Source of the DNA: Symsagittifera roscoffensis
Lineage: Eukaryota; Xenacoelomorpha; Acoela; Convolutidae
Length of the DNA stretch: 64,000 nt
Assembly (NCBI RefSeq): GCF_963678635.1
Contig: NC_087069.1
Span: forward strand, 23,160,360 to 23,224,359
Direction: 5' to 3'
Shown here: positions 1 to 12,700 of the stretch, piece after piece
How the letters are laid out: each line of letters opens with the position of its first letter
Numbering within the stretch: position 1 is the first letter of the stretch
The notes under the pieces: generated by a model
Database searches by the model: none
What the model saw: the letters and a program-made list of their open reading frames with translations, nothing else
Told to the model about the DNA's origin: nothing
Translations under genes and position numbers: made by a program

Positions 1-3000
1 GTGTATTGCAAAACTTGGGATAAGAACAATTGTTCCAGTTTTTATATCTGGAGCTGGTGTAAAACGTGAATTGATTTGAGATTGAAACTTTTGCCTTTGC
101 AGTAGTTTCTTTGCTACATTTTTCTTGTATCTTTTGAAGATCCCTTCGGTGTGAGCACCGGAAGCTAAAATTATGATTTTTGGGCCATTAAAGTGATCTC
201 CTTTGTGAGCTTAAAAAGTCAGATTATAACAGAGTTGAATATTTTGATGGTTTAAAATGGCCCTGAAACTTTTTTGATGCGTTGCTGTAAATATTTTTGT
301 TTTCCCTGATTTGTGGTTAAAATTTTTTTCATAGCCAAAAGTTGTGGTTTTTTAAACATCATTTCCGTTAATTATACATCTTAAGTATTGTTGTAATGAA
401 CGGTTAGTGTCATCGACTAGTCGAATAATTCATGGGGCATATGAAGCTCTCGGTTTGTGTTTTACATTATACAAAAGACCAAAAATGATGATTTCTTTTT
501 ATTATTATTTTCAGTGCCCTTATCGGTGTCCGATTTTTGATATCCAGTGTTCAGAAAAAATACTAAACAAGGAATAAGCACTTTAGTGTGGACTCTGGGC
601 TCAGCGCTATACAATCTAATGCGTCTTCTTTTACCAATAATTTTGAACTTCCTTCGGAAGAGGATGATATGGGGTCTTTGGTGTCAAATGGCTTTGACCT
701 GGAAAAAGCCTCTGGCCTCTTTGGGGTCTTTGGCCTGGAAAAAGTTTTTTTTTTGTTGACATGTGAAACGGATTGAACAAAAACAAACTACGGGATGAAA
801 AAAGTTCAGATTGAAAAGAAAACTTTTGAACAAAATTATCAAAGGTTTTCCGAAACCAAGGTGTACTTTTGATGTTTGAGGAGTCTACTGTATAAAATGC
901 TACTAAATTTAAGATTAGTGGTAAACAGGGTACTCTAGTATCTGTAGATAGATATTCCATGATGTCTTCGTTTTCATTTTTGAGGAATTGGTCGTTTCTC
1001 GAAAATTTCGAAGTAGGGTTTCGTTTTCTAGAATGGTGATATCTGCTTTTGCAGGTTAGTTTTGTTTTTCTTCCATGACTTCATTTGGCGAAATACGGGA
1101 TCCAAACTTTGATATTTTTGAAGTATTTCGATTGTGAGTTGCGCTGTGTATGGTAAAAATGTTTTTTTTTTTTTGGAATATTATCAACAATGTCTTTTAG
1201 ATTAAAGACTTTTTCATTGCGTTTTTCTTGTTTGTATCCAGTGTTCTTGCATAAAATTTTGTGTCCAATAAAAATTGTTTTTTTTTCACGTGGGAAGGTC
1301 TTATCTCTTTGTGGATTCTGCTTCTTTGTTTTCGAATGTCTTTTGTTTCATGAAACTTTATGAAAGAGTCTAAAATTTTTTTTTTGGTTTCCAAATACAA
1401 ATTGAACTAAATGTTGTGATTTTTTTACATCCATGGGCTGGACATTTGATTGTATGCGCTATTCAAATCTGCCGTTGTGTAATATATTCTATTTTGTGAG
1501 TTTTACTTGTATTAGTTCTGTTGGTCCTTTGCATTTTGGTTCATCTATTAGAGATGTGAAGTATCTTGAGTCGAGTACTGCTTTTAAAGATTCTCGTCTC
1601 CTAAGATGATAACTGGGTTTATGAAATGTTCTTTTTTGTTATTGTTCTTCACTTACTGGTGAGATAATTTCATTTTGTTCAAATGTGTCTGATAGTCTAT
1701 TTACTGTGTCCTGTATGTGTATTGGTACTTTACGTGCTCGTTGTTTTTTTTTTAAAAAAACGTCTGGATTTCAATGGAAGATATAATGGTGAATGAAAAA
1801 GTTTTTGATGAAGCGTTTAAACTTGGGAGTTTCACTTTTTCTTGATTTTTGAGAGTTTCGAAAATTGAACATGGTTAAAAAATTTTTGGTGTGTAATTTG
1901 ATTGTTGAAAATTAGGTTGAAAATATGGTGTTTTATGAAATTTTCTATTTCTTGTTTTGGTTCTTTAACAGTAATACTTTGAGACAATTCTTCATTGAGA
2001 AGAGTAGAATAATAAATTTGTGATTGCTTAAGTATTATTTTTACTCAAATGCTTTTTCCTGAACTGAGTGTATTGTTACTTCTAGTTTGAAATCTCATAG
2101 TAATCCTAAGACAAGGCTTATTTGTAACGGTGAGTTATTGCGAATGTGTTGTTCAACATTATCTGTGTTTGGTTTTTAAGCATATTAGAGTGACGATGTT
2201 GTTACTCAAGTGATATTGTTACTCCGTTTTGTAACTTAGGGTAAGGTAAGATTAAGGTAAGATTTGTATAACTTTTGCATGTTTTAATTAAAGTTGTGTT
2301 GATTAAGTTAAGCAACGGGGAAGTTAAATGCATAACCAATTATTGCTTTTTAGATTTTCTTGGTCGTTGTAAAACTGATAATTTTTTGGAAACAGCGGGG
2401 ATTGTTTGTTTGATAATTGAAAGTAATTTAATGTGCAATTAGTTTTTCAGGTGTACGTATTTTTAGCTCTTTGCGTAGTTTTTGAGATATTAAATGTTGT
2501 TATTTATTTTTTAAGAAATGTTTGTTTATCATATTATGTTTAATATATGTGATATGCAACACTTGTTTGAAAAAATTTATTAACAGTTTTGTTTGTTCCA
2601 TATTTTCTGTTGGTTGGAGATTTTATTGAAGTTTTCATATTTTTTTTCTTGTACTGTAGCCAACTTACTTAATGTACTTTGGAGTATGATCTTTGGATGT
2701 AGTGGGTAAGTTTTACTCAAAATGATGTTTGATTCTTCGCCTAAGTCGATTAAAACCTCTATGTCTATGCCTATGGGTTAAAATTTTTGATTTTCTGGAC
2801 TTTCTAGAAGAAATGGTATTGTCCAAAATTTTCTGTCGGTAGAGACTTTTCTAGAATAGTTTTTTGATAAAAATGGCTTGTATTTCCTTTGTTTTTCAGG
2901 CTAGTTTTAAAGGGATATTACTTAAATCTGTTAATTGATTTGTGATCGATTCATTGAGGTTACCATCGGGATTTTTGTTTTGATTGTGGTTGAAAAGAGC

Positions 3001-5900
3001 GGGATTTCAGATTCTTGCTCAATTCCTAACTTCTTAATCATTATTGTGCTTTCGGTTGCACTTTTGTCGGCTGAGCTTTCCCAACGTATATGGTTTAATT
3101 TAGGTCATGTGGTTAAGTTGTTTTGATAAGTCATGTGGTTAAGTTGTTCTGTTGGGTCAAGGGTTGTTTCTGTGTAGAATTTCCCCGTTTTATCTGATTT
3201 TGTTGTTTCAGTGTTTTACGTTTACGAATTTGAGGCTCTCTATTTGAGTTTTGTGATTTTTTTATATGTCGTGATTGAATGATAAAATTTTCCTTATGAT
3301 GTATTTCGATAGTTATTGTTTCCATTTGTATAATTATTAGAACTTTCACGCGATCTGTAAATATAATTTCTAATAATCAAAATTAATATTTGAGTTTTTT
3401 ATTGATCTTTTATATGAACAGTTCATGTTGAAGTTGTTCGAATAATCTCTAGAATGGTCGTGATTCCTGTTGCGGTTGCTTGAATTTGATCGATTCCTGT
3501 TATAGTTAGAGTAAACAAATCTGTTTGAGTTTGATCTTGGATAATTGATTCCATTTTGACTACTGTGGCTATTAGAACGGCAATATCTATTTTTGTCTTT
3601 TAGAAGAATATTTTGATGTGAAGATCTTCCTCGAGAGTTAAATTTGTATGCTGATTAAGATCTCTTGTGATGATAGCAGGTCGGAAGTGGTTTTCCTAAA
3701 ATGTTTTTATTTGTTTTGATAGATAAATTTACTTAGTGCTCTGTGTTTTGGTGGTAATTTGAGTTTATCCTGTTGTTTTTGTCAGCATTCGGTAATGCTG
3801 TGTCAGTATCTTTTACAGTAGTTACATCATTTTTTAATTGGGGGTTTTTCCTTAAAAATTGCGTTCTTTTTGTATATATTAATTAATTGTGTTAGCTTTT
3901 CTGCTAATTGAGTATCTCTGTCTTCTATGTTATTTCTATATGAGTTGGTTTCTGGAATTATGGAAACCTGTTTTAGCAACAAACTTTCTGTTTTTTCTAT
4001 GTTCATGGCAGTTTTGGCTTGTTCTATATTGTCTACGAGTTTGCGAAAATCTTTATCGGGTTCACGAATCGATGATGTATGTAATGATCTAATATGTTTC
4101 CTTCTTTCTTTAATTGTGGTGATAAGTACGTAATAAAACTTCGGTCATCTTCGTGTTTTGAAATCATGAGTATTCACGGAATATGTTTTTCCCATTAGTG
4201 TTTCTATTCTTACAGCGAGTTGTTTTTTGTTTCCTATAGAAATCTGCGAATTTCATTGCATATTTCTGTTGTTAAAACTGAAGAGTTTTAATAGATTGGG
4301 TCTAAACTACAGCTGCTCCGTCGAGTATGGTTTGTATCAAAGCTGTTCGTCTGTGAACCCAAGTTTGATGAAGAGGTGTACTTATAGATTCTGCGTATTT
4401 TTATTTGAAATTTAATTTGCGCTGTAACAATGTTTAATTATTCTTTGACTGCGTATTCCGGATTTGTTTGTATGGAAACCTCTAGTGATTAGTTTGATAG
4501 GATAAAAATCCACCCATAAGAGAAAAAATCATTGTAATTTGGACTGATTCTGCAGTGTTGAAAATTGGGGTAGTATTTGATTGGTGGTGTTGAAAAATTT
4601 CTTGTAAAAATATGGCAAGAGTACTTCTTTTTTCATTGTCTCTGGTTGATAACGTTGAGCATGTAAGGGCATTTGTAGTTGTAAAAGTGTTATAATTTGT
4701 AGGTGTAAAAAATTTTTTCCATCAGAAATTTTGTCTTTGTTATTTTCTTTTTGATAGTCTTACATATGGTTCAAAAAGTTGGTACAAAAAATATCATCTG
4801 GTTGGTCAGTGTTGATCCATTGATACTCTCATTGTTGAGGAAAATATGATGTTTTAGTTGAATTTGATGAATTTAAATTTCTTCTTCTGAGAAGTGTGAT
4901 TGGTTTTTGTATCTGATTTGTGCGTGGTTCGGGTAGTGCTTATGATGTTGTAAATTTGGTTAAGTTTCAGTTTAGTCTGATTGGGTGTTTCGTTTGTCAG
5001 GGAAGCTAATTGATTAGATATTCGAACTTTAATTAGTTGCTGGTTGTAGGTACGGCAAAGCGATTAGGATTGCTCTGTTTGAATTGGGTTTGTTATGGTG
5101 TGACTGATTTTACCCATTGCAAAAAAAAATGTTTTTATGGTCTGCAAAACCCATTTTTTTAGCCTTGTAAAAAAAACTTTTTGGTTTATAGGTTTGTGTG
5201 TTGGATAATCAATTTGTGAGTATTTAGCTGTTGTTTGTAATCTTGTTTGCGTTAACCGGGTGCAATATTTGTTGATGGTCTTGTGATTGTTGGGTGAATA
5301 GTTGGGATAATTTGTTGTGTTGCTACTGGTATTTTTGTAATTATTTAATCATTTGTAAAATGTGATGGTTTTTGAATATCTAGTTGGTATAGCGTTGTGC
5401 GTTGAGGTTCCATTCAGGTTTTTTTGTGTTTTCGGAGTCTTGAGCTTAAGCTTTTATCAAATGTCCTATCGTGAAATATTGTATTAAAAATCAAAGGCGT
5501 TGTGCCTGATGTTAATGGAAATATTTTTAGTTAACTTTTATTTTGGAAACAGTTTGAATTGCCCACTTTGGAATAATGTCTGCTATATCAAGAAACATAT
5601 CATGATACCAATCAGGATCCCAGACATAGTCTGTTTCATCTGACAAAATTGTGTCTTCATCACAGTTTGTACGAAAATATATTCTAGGTTAATCAATTTG
5701 ATCTAGATTCTGTTGAAAATAGTCTACTATAAACCTTGCTAGTATTGTTGTAGATCGATTTTTATTATCCGTAAATTTTTTATGTCACAAATTTTTTCGC
5801 GTTTTGCATTTAATGGTTTATTTCTGTTCTTACTGCTGAAAGTCGGGTAGTTTGTGATGGAGATACATAGAATGTTTCAACTGTATCTACTATGGAGATG
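1..5900 (-). pseudogene. Degenerate gag-pol of an LTR retroelement
   Basis: This is an old, frame-broken relative of the gag-pol found at 35.4-42.3 kb, in the same orientation and order. The first 640 bases match the integrase C-terminal part. Positions 850-930 match the segment before the integrase zinc finger. Positions 1,560-1,740 match the RT start, 2,700-2,860 the protease, 3,780-4,080 the gag zinc-knuckle and capsid end, and 5,620-5,850 the N-terminal third of gag. The RT palm and RNase H are mostly deleted, because about 0.6 kb stands where 1.7 kb is expected. The gag start and leader are missing. No frame is open beyond about 110 codons, so it is not functional. The match was made by eye on nucleotide and peptide patterns; the element extends left of the window. 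Confidence 0.75.
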
Positions 5901-5914
5901 AACCTATAGACGAT

Positions 5915-6284
5915 TGAGCTTAGTTTCTGGTTGGTTTTCTCTTAAAGTAAATCGGATATGGTGTACCGTCTTTTATACACGCTATCCTGTTTTCGGCCAA
6001 ACAGATTCGTGCAACTTCTTAATCTAATACAGGTCCTAATCTATTCTTATTCTTCCTAGTCTGAATAGATCTTGTATATACTGGTATTCTTGCTAGGTTA
6101 CAGGAGAGAAAGAGGCACCTTAATTCTAAGTTAAATTATTTATTCTCTGGCTGAAACTATGAATAATTTCAGCTTTACATGTTATCGTAAGTTTTAGTAA
6201 TGGATCATGATTGGTTACTTCTAAAAAATTTTAGTGATCAAGGTATTCAGTAAAGAAGTTAAAAATTTGTTTTGAAGTGGTTCA
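5915..6284 (-). repeat. Old LTR related to the main element
   Basis: It aligns along its whole length with the LTRs at 26,343 and 44,606. It starts TGAG and shares the blocks around 'cggatatggtgtaccgtc', 'agattcgtgcaacttctta' and 'ggatcatgattggtta'. It ends near a GGTTCA instead of GGTTCCA. It directly abuts the truncated gag ruin with no primer-binding site between them, so it is either a recombined LTR or a separate solo LTR. I see no target-site duplication. Confidence 0.65.
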
Positions 6285-7417
6285 AAAAGTCGTCAGTTGT
6301 TGTTTGATCATTTTTTGAACACTTTATCAAATCCAAAAGCTTTTCAAAGTTGCTGGATTTGCAGGAAAAAGTTTTTTATGCTTAATGTTGTGACATGTCT
6401 GCTATATTCAAGCTTTCAAAGTTTTTCGCGGGAATAGAAAGAAAAAACATTAAACTTAGTTTTTTAAGCAGTAACCGGAATATCAAAATTGTTCAATCGA
6501 TCTATACGTTTACTCGGGGAATCCAAGACTCCTTGCTTTCCTGACCAGATATCAATTTTCACTGCACTGGGTTATGAATACTTAATAAAGAGGAACAAAA
6601 ACAAGAAACCAAAATGCTTCGGTTAGTTTGCTTACTTAATAAACCAATAACACACAAACTGGGCACTCACGATTTATGACCGAATTGAAACATGACTGGA
6701 AAGTTTTTCTTTTGCGATAGTTTCCGTTTCTGCTTTGAAAAATTGTTGTAATAATTTTGTTTATAAAAACGATTGATTGTGACGTGTTTTCATTTGAACA
6801 GAAAACTAAAGATATGGTATTGATTATTAGGCATCCGCAAATTAAAAACAACTGTTGTATAAAAACTAAATCGAATCAAATGCAATTTCATCAGATCAAT
6901 TAGTTTCTCTGCACGTGCCTTGTTTTTAAAACTTACCTATTTTTCAAAAAAAAAACGGTATTCTATCATAAAGACTCTGCGTCTAAATTAGAAAACGATA
7001 TTTACCTCTTGCAACACTGCTTCGAAAACATGTGAGATTACAAAACTGCTTGCAACACTGCTTGCAACACACTGCTTCGAAAACATATGTGAGATTGATT
7101 TGCAAATACAGGTAAGATTATTAAAAAGAAAAAATAACTGACGAAATGAGTCATGAAATGATAAACTTTTTACTTCAAAAATAACAACATCTTGTAATGA
7201 AAAATATCATCTGTCATACGAAAAAAATGAATCATTATAATTTCGTTTCCTCAGTACTTTTTGTCTCAGTTACAAAAGCTAACAATTGAATGTTCATGAA
7301 ACTCACGATGCAATCGAAAAAAAAACACATTTTTTTGATGAGTTTAATTGGGATAAAATTTTCTTATCGGAACTATCAGCCTTGCTTATAGCGAAGAGAA
7401 ACAGTGACCCTTCTAAG
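6285..7417. other. Gene-free stretch
   Basis: I see no supported gene. Positions 7,012-7,100 hold a short imperfect direct repeat built on 'cttgcaacactgcttcgaaa' followed by 'acatgtgagatt'. The rest is AT-rich unique-looking sequence. Confidence 0.5.
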
Positions 7418-7782
7418 TGAGTTAAAGTCCGGGCTGGCCTTCTCATCAAGTAGTTTCGGATAAGCGTACTTCGTCTGTCAGTTACGCTATCTGTTTCCGG
7501 CCGAACAGATTCGTGCAACTTCTTAGTCGAATACCAATCCGAATTTTACTCCTTCATCCTAAATTTCGTATTCTCAAAAAATCTAGAGTAAACTGTTTTA
7601 TCGCGAAGTTAAAGGAGATAAAAAAAGTAACTGATTTCAATCTTTATCAAAATTTCTCTGACTAAAACTAATAACAGTTTCAGCTTAACAAGTTTTATTC
7701 ATGGATCATGATCGGTAAGTTATTGAAATTTTACAGCGCGAATCATCTAAGTAAAAAATCATTTTTTTAAAAACTGGTTACA
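7418..7782 (-). repeat. Old LTR of a second related element
   Basis: It runs from TGAGTTAAAG to GGTTACA and aligns with the young LTRs throughout (for example 'agtttcggata', 'ttacgctatctgtt', 'cagattcgtgcaacttctta' and 'ggatcatgatcggt'). The sequence that follows, starting CCCATC, matches the sequence that follows the left LTR at 26,753. This is therefore the 3' LTR of a minus-strand element whose 3' UTR is next to it. Confidence 0.75.
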
Positions 7783-8960
7783 CCCATCAAGGGTTAAGGA
7801 AGTTTTATAATGCAAACTTTTTCTTGCGAGGGATGGATGTAGTGTATCTTCTAAATTCTTTGTGAAGAATTTAGGTTGAATGTGCTTGCGAAGTACATGT
7901 GATAAGGTTGAGGGGTTGTGGTGCATCCGGAAAGATTGTATTGATATGCATATTCGTGTTTTGTGGAGTGTCGATTTCGTGAGTAAGAGCGAGACTACTT
8001 GCATTCTCACTATTTGTTCCTAATCAATCCAGTAGCGAGATAAAAGATTCTTTTGTCCAGGTGAAACGCCAAGTGGCAAGGATACGTCTGCTTGAGTGTT
8101 GACATCGAGTTGGCCATGGTTTGGTTTCAAACGATTCCTTTGCTGTGATGTCGGCTCCATGCATCATATCCAGTGAGGGGTGTGAATGCGGCAAACAAAA
8201 CCCGAAGATTCGCCATTCCAAAGAATGAATATTGTCTGGTCATCTCCCTTCTGCTGCTAGTGTATCATGTTCTGTGAAGTATTTTACAATTTATCTCTGC
8301 ACTTCAGTAATTCAGTTTTAACTTTGATCTCATTAGCCATTTTGGCAAAAGTTTGTTTTAGCTAGTTCGGCAATTTTGAAGAGTTAGTCACCCTAGAGCC
8401 ATTCTTAAGAAAAATTGAGTGCAGTGGTTCTAAACGTCGTATAGCACGGGTGGTGAAGCCGGTTATATAGCAAGCTCAGGACGTCCTTTATTGGTGGGTT
8501 GCGCCAATTGAAGTATACTTGTCAGCATCTCTTCAGTAGAGTCTTTTCTAGTTTCGAACTTTCCTTGCTTTTGTATCAGGTGTTTTTTCATTCATTCCTT
8601 TGGTTTTGTCTTTTTCTTGAAAGAACTGTGTCTTCAATTAGTGCTGAGTTTGAATTTGTAAGGTTTCAAGTGGTCTTAACAAAAAGTAGTTTTATGTTTA
8701 AAAAGAGTTTTTTATCCAGTTTTTCTTCTGGAATGAGTATGGTGAATTTTTCCTGAGAATGTGGTGGTGTTAGTGAGCTGCGTTGGTTATTTAAGCTGAT
8801 TATCTTATTCAGGTTAGAGGAAAATTGGAACAAATGAAGTTGTTTTTTTAAGGGAGGTTAACAGTTATTTTGTGAAAGTGGAAATCATTTTTTCCACTAC
8901 AGTTATCATGCAAAATTATTAGGAATCATAAACAATTTAGGTGAAAGTGAGTTCAGGGGG
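7783..8960 (-). pseudogene. Remnant of element 3' untranslated region
   Basis: The segment matches the region between the 3' LTR and ORF-X of the main element (26,753-27,850). Shared blocks include 'gggatggatg' near 7,830 and a block around 'ctcaggacgtcct' at 8,477. No coding capacity is visible. It shows that the unusually long 3' UTR is a shared, old part of this element family. The rest of that element is missing. Confidence 0.6.
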
Positions 8961-9753
8961 CGAGTTGGAAATATTTACAAATTATGTGATCAAAAATGAT
9001 TAATTTAAGGTTTTATTTTCACGCATTTAATAAATTGTTGCTTTGTATGGCAATTTCATGGCAGTTAAGTTTTTATGTTTTTTGCTGGGTTAAACTTTTT
9101 TTTAGTATATTGATTTAACTGCAAGTCGTTAGCACTTTTTTGAATAGATTTTTGAAATTTTATTCTGATTTCTTTCTGAGTTGATTTTGTTCCAGAATCT
9201 ATTGAAAGAACTTATAAGCAAATTGGTTATTGATATCCTTAAAAAACTTAAAAATTAAAAATTGAAGTTGGTTAGTTTTAAAAAACAATTGAATAATTAC
9301 CTGAAGTCGAGGTCGGATAAAATCCACTGGGAGAAAAAGTAACAAAAGTGGCTGATTGCATTAGAAGCTTTAATAAAATGCTAATTAAGTTTCTTGTGAA
9401 TAGTAGTCGCCAAAGAAGTTCACGTGCCTTGATGATCTTGAAATCTTCTGGAGGAACAATAAAATCGTATTAAGTATTTCGGAACAAATTATGAAATCTA
9501 TGATTAAATTATGTGCTACGAATCAATTCTAAGAGTAGCATCTTGACAGGTTGGATGTGTTCATGTAGATGATGAGGGATGGGGTTCTACAGTTGGGAAA
9601 ATATTAGTGTTTTTGATCGATGTTATTTTCGAGTTTTTGTAGTGCTGCAGTGTAAATAGGAATTGTACACTTTTTTAATAAAAATTTATTCTGTTTTTTT
9701 TTCTGCGACATTACTGCAGTGTCTGGCTTTTTTCGTCAATCTTGAATATACTC
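8961..9753. other. Gene-free AT-rich stretch
   Basis: I find no gene, RNA or recognisable repeat here. It separates the retroelement remnants from the tandem array. Confidence 0.4.
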
Positions 9754-12700
9754 ATGGACATAATTTGTAGTCGTAGTATGCTAAGGCGAACTGATTGAAC
9801 TTTCGTTCAATGTAGCGCCCTAGTATCTGACACAGGCCAATGATAGTAAAATTTTTAAATTGAATTGCATCAGTAAGGTGGTGAATAGCTGCGGTTTGAA
9901 CTCCGTCATGATCCAACTTTCCGAGTGGTAAAAAAGGCGGGTTAGCGACATAAAAAAGGCAAAAACAGGGTAGTGTAGGGATTAGTGGTGTTCCTCAACT
10001 TAAACATGTCGTCAGCTTTGGGGTCCATCAATGGCGAAAAAAAGATGCGGAAAAAATAATAATGATTATAAGGAGATTTTCATGCGTGCGTGTTAGTTTT
10101 TTTTGGAATGACGGGTTTGGTGGAGCCGGAAAATGAAAGCGCGGCTCACCAGACACTTGGGAAGGTTGGTTGGGGATTTTCGTTTCATTATACGCGTTCT
10201 GCTCGGCATGGAGTGATACTAATGGATAGTGTTTCTGAGTGAGTTGATATTTTTATACTGAATGCTGTATTATTACTGTGTATTAGCTGTTGCTGTTGAA
10301 TGAAATGATCTAAGTCCTATTCAAATTGATTGACGGCTATTGGGGCTAGGTGTGTCATCAATGGCGCTAGAAAATGTTGAAAGAATGGTGGTAGCGGATG
10401 AAGCGGAGTTAGATGAGAGGTTAATCACGGGAATTTGGGAGTGGTCGGTCATAAAGTGTTCGAGTTTTTTGTTAGTGCAAAGTAAATAGAAAAGAAAAGT
10501 TTTTCAACTAGAGAATTTATCTGTTACTTATGACATAACTGAGTGTGTGTTTTATAGTGGATCTTCCATATACTTATGGATTTTGTGGTCGTAGTATTCT
10601 AAGGCTATCTGACTGGATTGCAAAACAAAACGGATCAGTATCTGTGACAGAACAATATTAGTAAAATCTTTCAATTGAACTGTCTTAGTAAGCTAGTTAA
10701 GAGCTGCGATTTAAAATCCGTCATCAGTGAAGTTTCTAAGTGGTAAGATAAGGGGGTTGGTGAATTTACAAAAGCAAAACCAAGGGAGTGTATGGATTAT
10801 TGGGTATTCATCAACATAAATATCACGTCGGCTTTGGGGTTCTCCATTGTCGAAACAAAACTACGGAAAAAGAAAACAATGATTACAAGGAGCTTTTCAT
10901 GCGTGCTAGTCTGTTTGAGATGACGAATTTCGTGGAGCCGACAAATGAAAAGGCGGCTTACCAGACACTTGGGAGGAATAGCTGGGTACTTTCTTTTCAT
11001 TTTACGCGTTCTGCTCGACATGGAGTGTTACGAATGGATAGTGTTTCTGAGTGGGTTGATATTTCTATACTGAATGATGTATTATTACTGTGTATTAGCT
11101 GTTGCTGTTGAATGAAATGATCTAAGTCCTATTGAAATTGATTGACGGCTATTGGGGCTAGATGTGTCATCAATGGCGCTAGAAAATGTTGAAAGAATGG
11201 TGGTAGCGGATGAAGCGGAGTTAGATGAGAGGTGAATCACGGGAATTAGGGAGTGGTCGGTCCTAAAGTGTTCGCGGAACGTTAGTAGTGGGGCTAGGCT
11301 TGGAGTCTAAAAATTCTTCAGAAGTTTCAACTGCGGGTCTTCTTAAGAAATACGGTTCTTCGAAACGATTTGCAAGGAGTCGCCAGAGTTCATGTGGCAT
11401 GAAACTGATGATAAATTTGAAAAATTGGAATGTAGTAAGATAGTAGAGAGGAGAGAAAACCATTGACAGATATGACGAGGTAAAACAGAGGAGTGCTGAT
11501 GGGTAAGAAAAAGATCTTTCGAGGGATCCTATTTTACGGCTCAATGCAGGCTAAAACCATTAATGTTATGAGAACAAAAATTTATTATTTGAGAATATTC
11601 TATTGTTTTTTTTGTGCATAATACTTTGATTTTGTGGTTGATAAGCAAAATGAGAAACTAGACTTGGTTGTGTTTTATTTTTATTTTTAAAGTAATCTTA
11701 TAGAAAAACTTTCTCTATAGCTTGTGTGTGGAGTAATTTGTGATTGATTTTTGATTGTGGCTCGACGTATGTGTCTATTGATTTGCAATTTGTATTATGT
11801 ATTTAATTTTGTGCATCAAATGCATTTTTGCGTCACACTTATTGAATTTTTTGGATCTTTATACTAAATTGGTTGTCAAATTGTTTTTTATATTTTGATG
11901 AGAGTTTTTTTTTGGGTCAACAGATTTTTTGTTCATGATATCCTTTTTCTGGTTAAAAATCTTTGAAATCAACAATAGGTTGACGTGTTTTTGAATTAAT
12001 AAAGTTGTAGCGGTTGTGATTTAAATGAAAATGAATATTTACAAGTTGCTACAATTTTGATCAATGACATGATCGAGTTTTTTGTTAGTGCAAAGTAAAT
12101 AGAAAACAAAAGTTTTTCAACTAGAGAATTTATCTGTTACTTATGACATAACTGCAGAGTGTGTGTTTTATAGTGGCTCTTCCATATACTTATGGATTTT
12201 GTGGTCGTAGTATTCTAAGGCTATCTGACTGGATTGCAAAAAAAAAACGGCTCAGTATCTGTGACAGAACAATGTTAGTAAAATCTTTCAATTGAACTGC
12301 CTTAGTAAGCTAGTGAAGAGCTGCGATTTAAAATCCGTCATCAGTGAAGTTTCTAAGTGGTAAGATAAGGGGGTTGGTGAATTTACAAAAGCAAAACCAA
12401 GGGAGTGTATGGATTATTGGGTATTCATCAACATAAATATCACGTCGGCTTTGGGGTTCTCCATTGTCGAAAGAAAACTACGGAAAAAGAAAACAATGAT
12501 TACAAGGAGCTTTTCATGCGTGTTAGTCTGTTTGAGATGACGAATTTTGTGGAGCCGACATATGAAAAGGCGGCTTACCAGACACTTGGGAGGAATAGCT
12601 GGGTACTTTTGTTTCATTTTACGCGTTCTGCTCGACATGGAGTGTTACGAATGGATAAGGTTTGCGAGTGAGAAATTTTTGTATAGTGAGTGGTGTGTTA

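Noticed and set aside
10788-11111. 107-codon frame in the tandem array, and its copies
   Set aside because: Length and end differ between copies through stops and module swaps; no motif.
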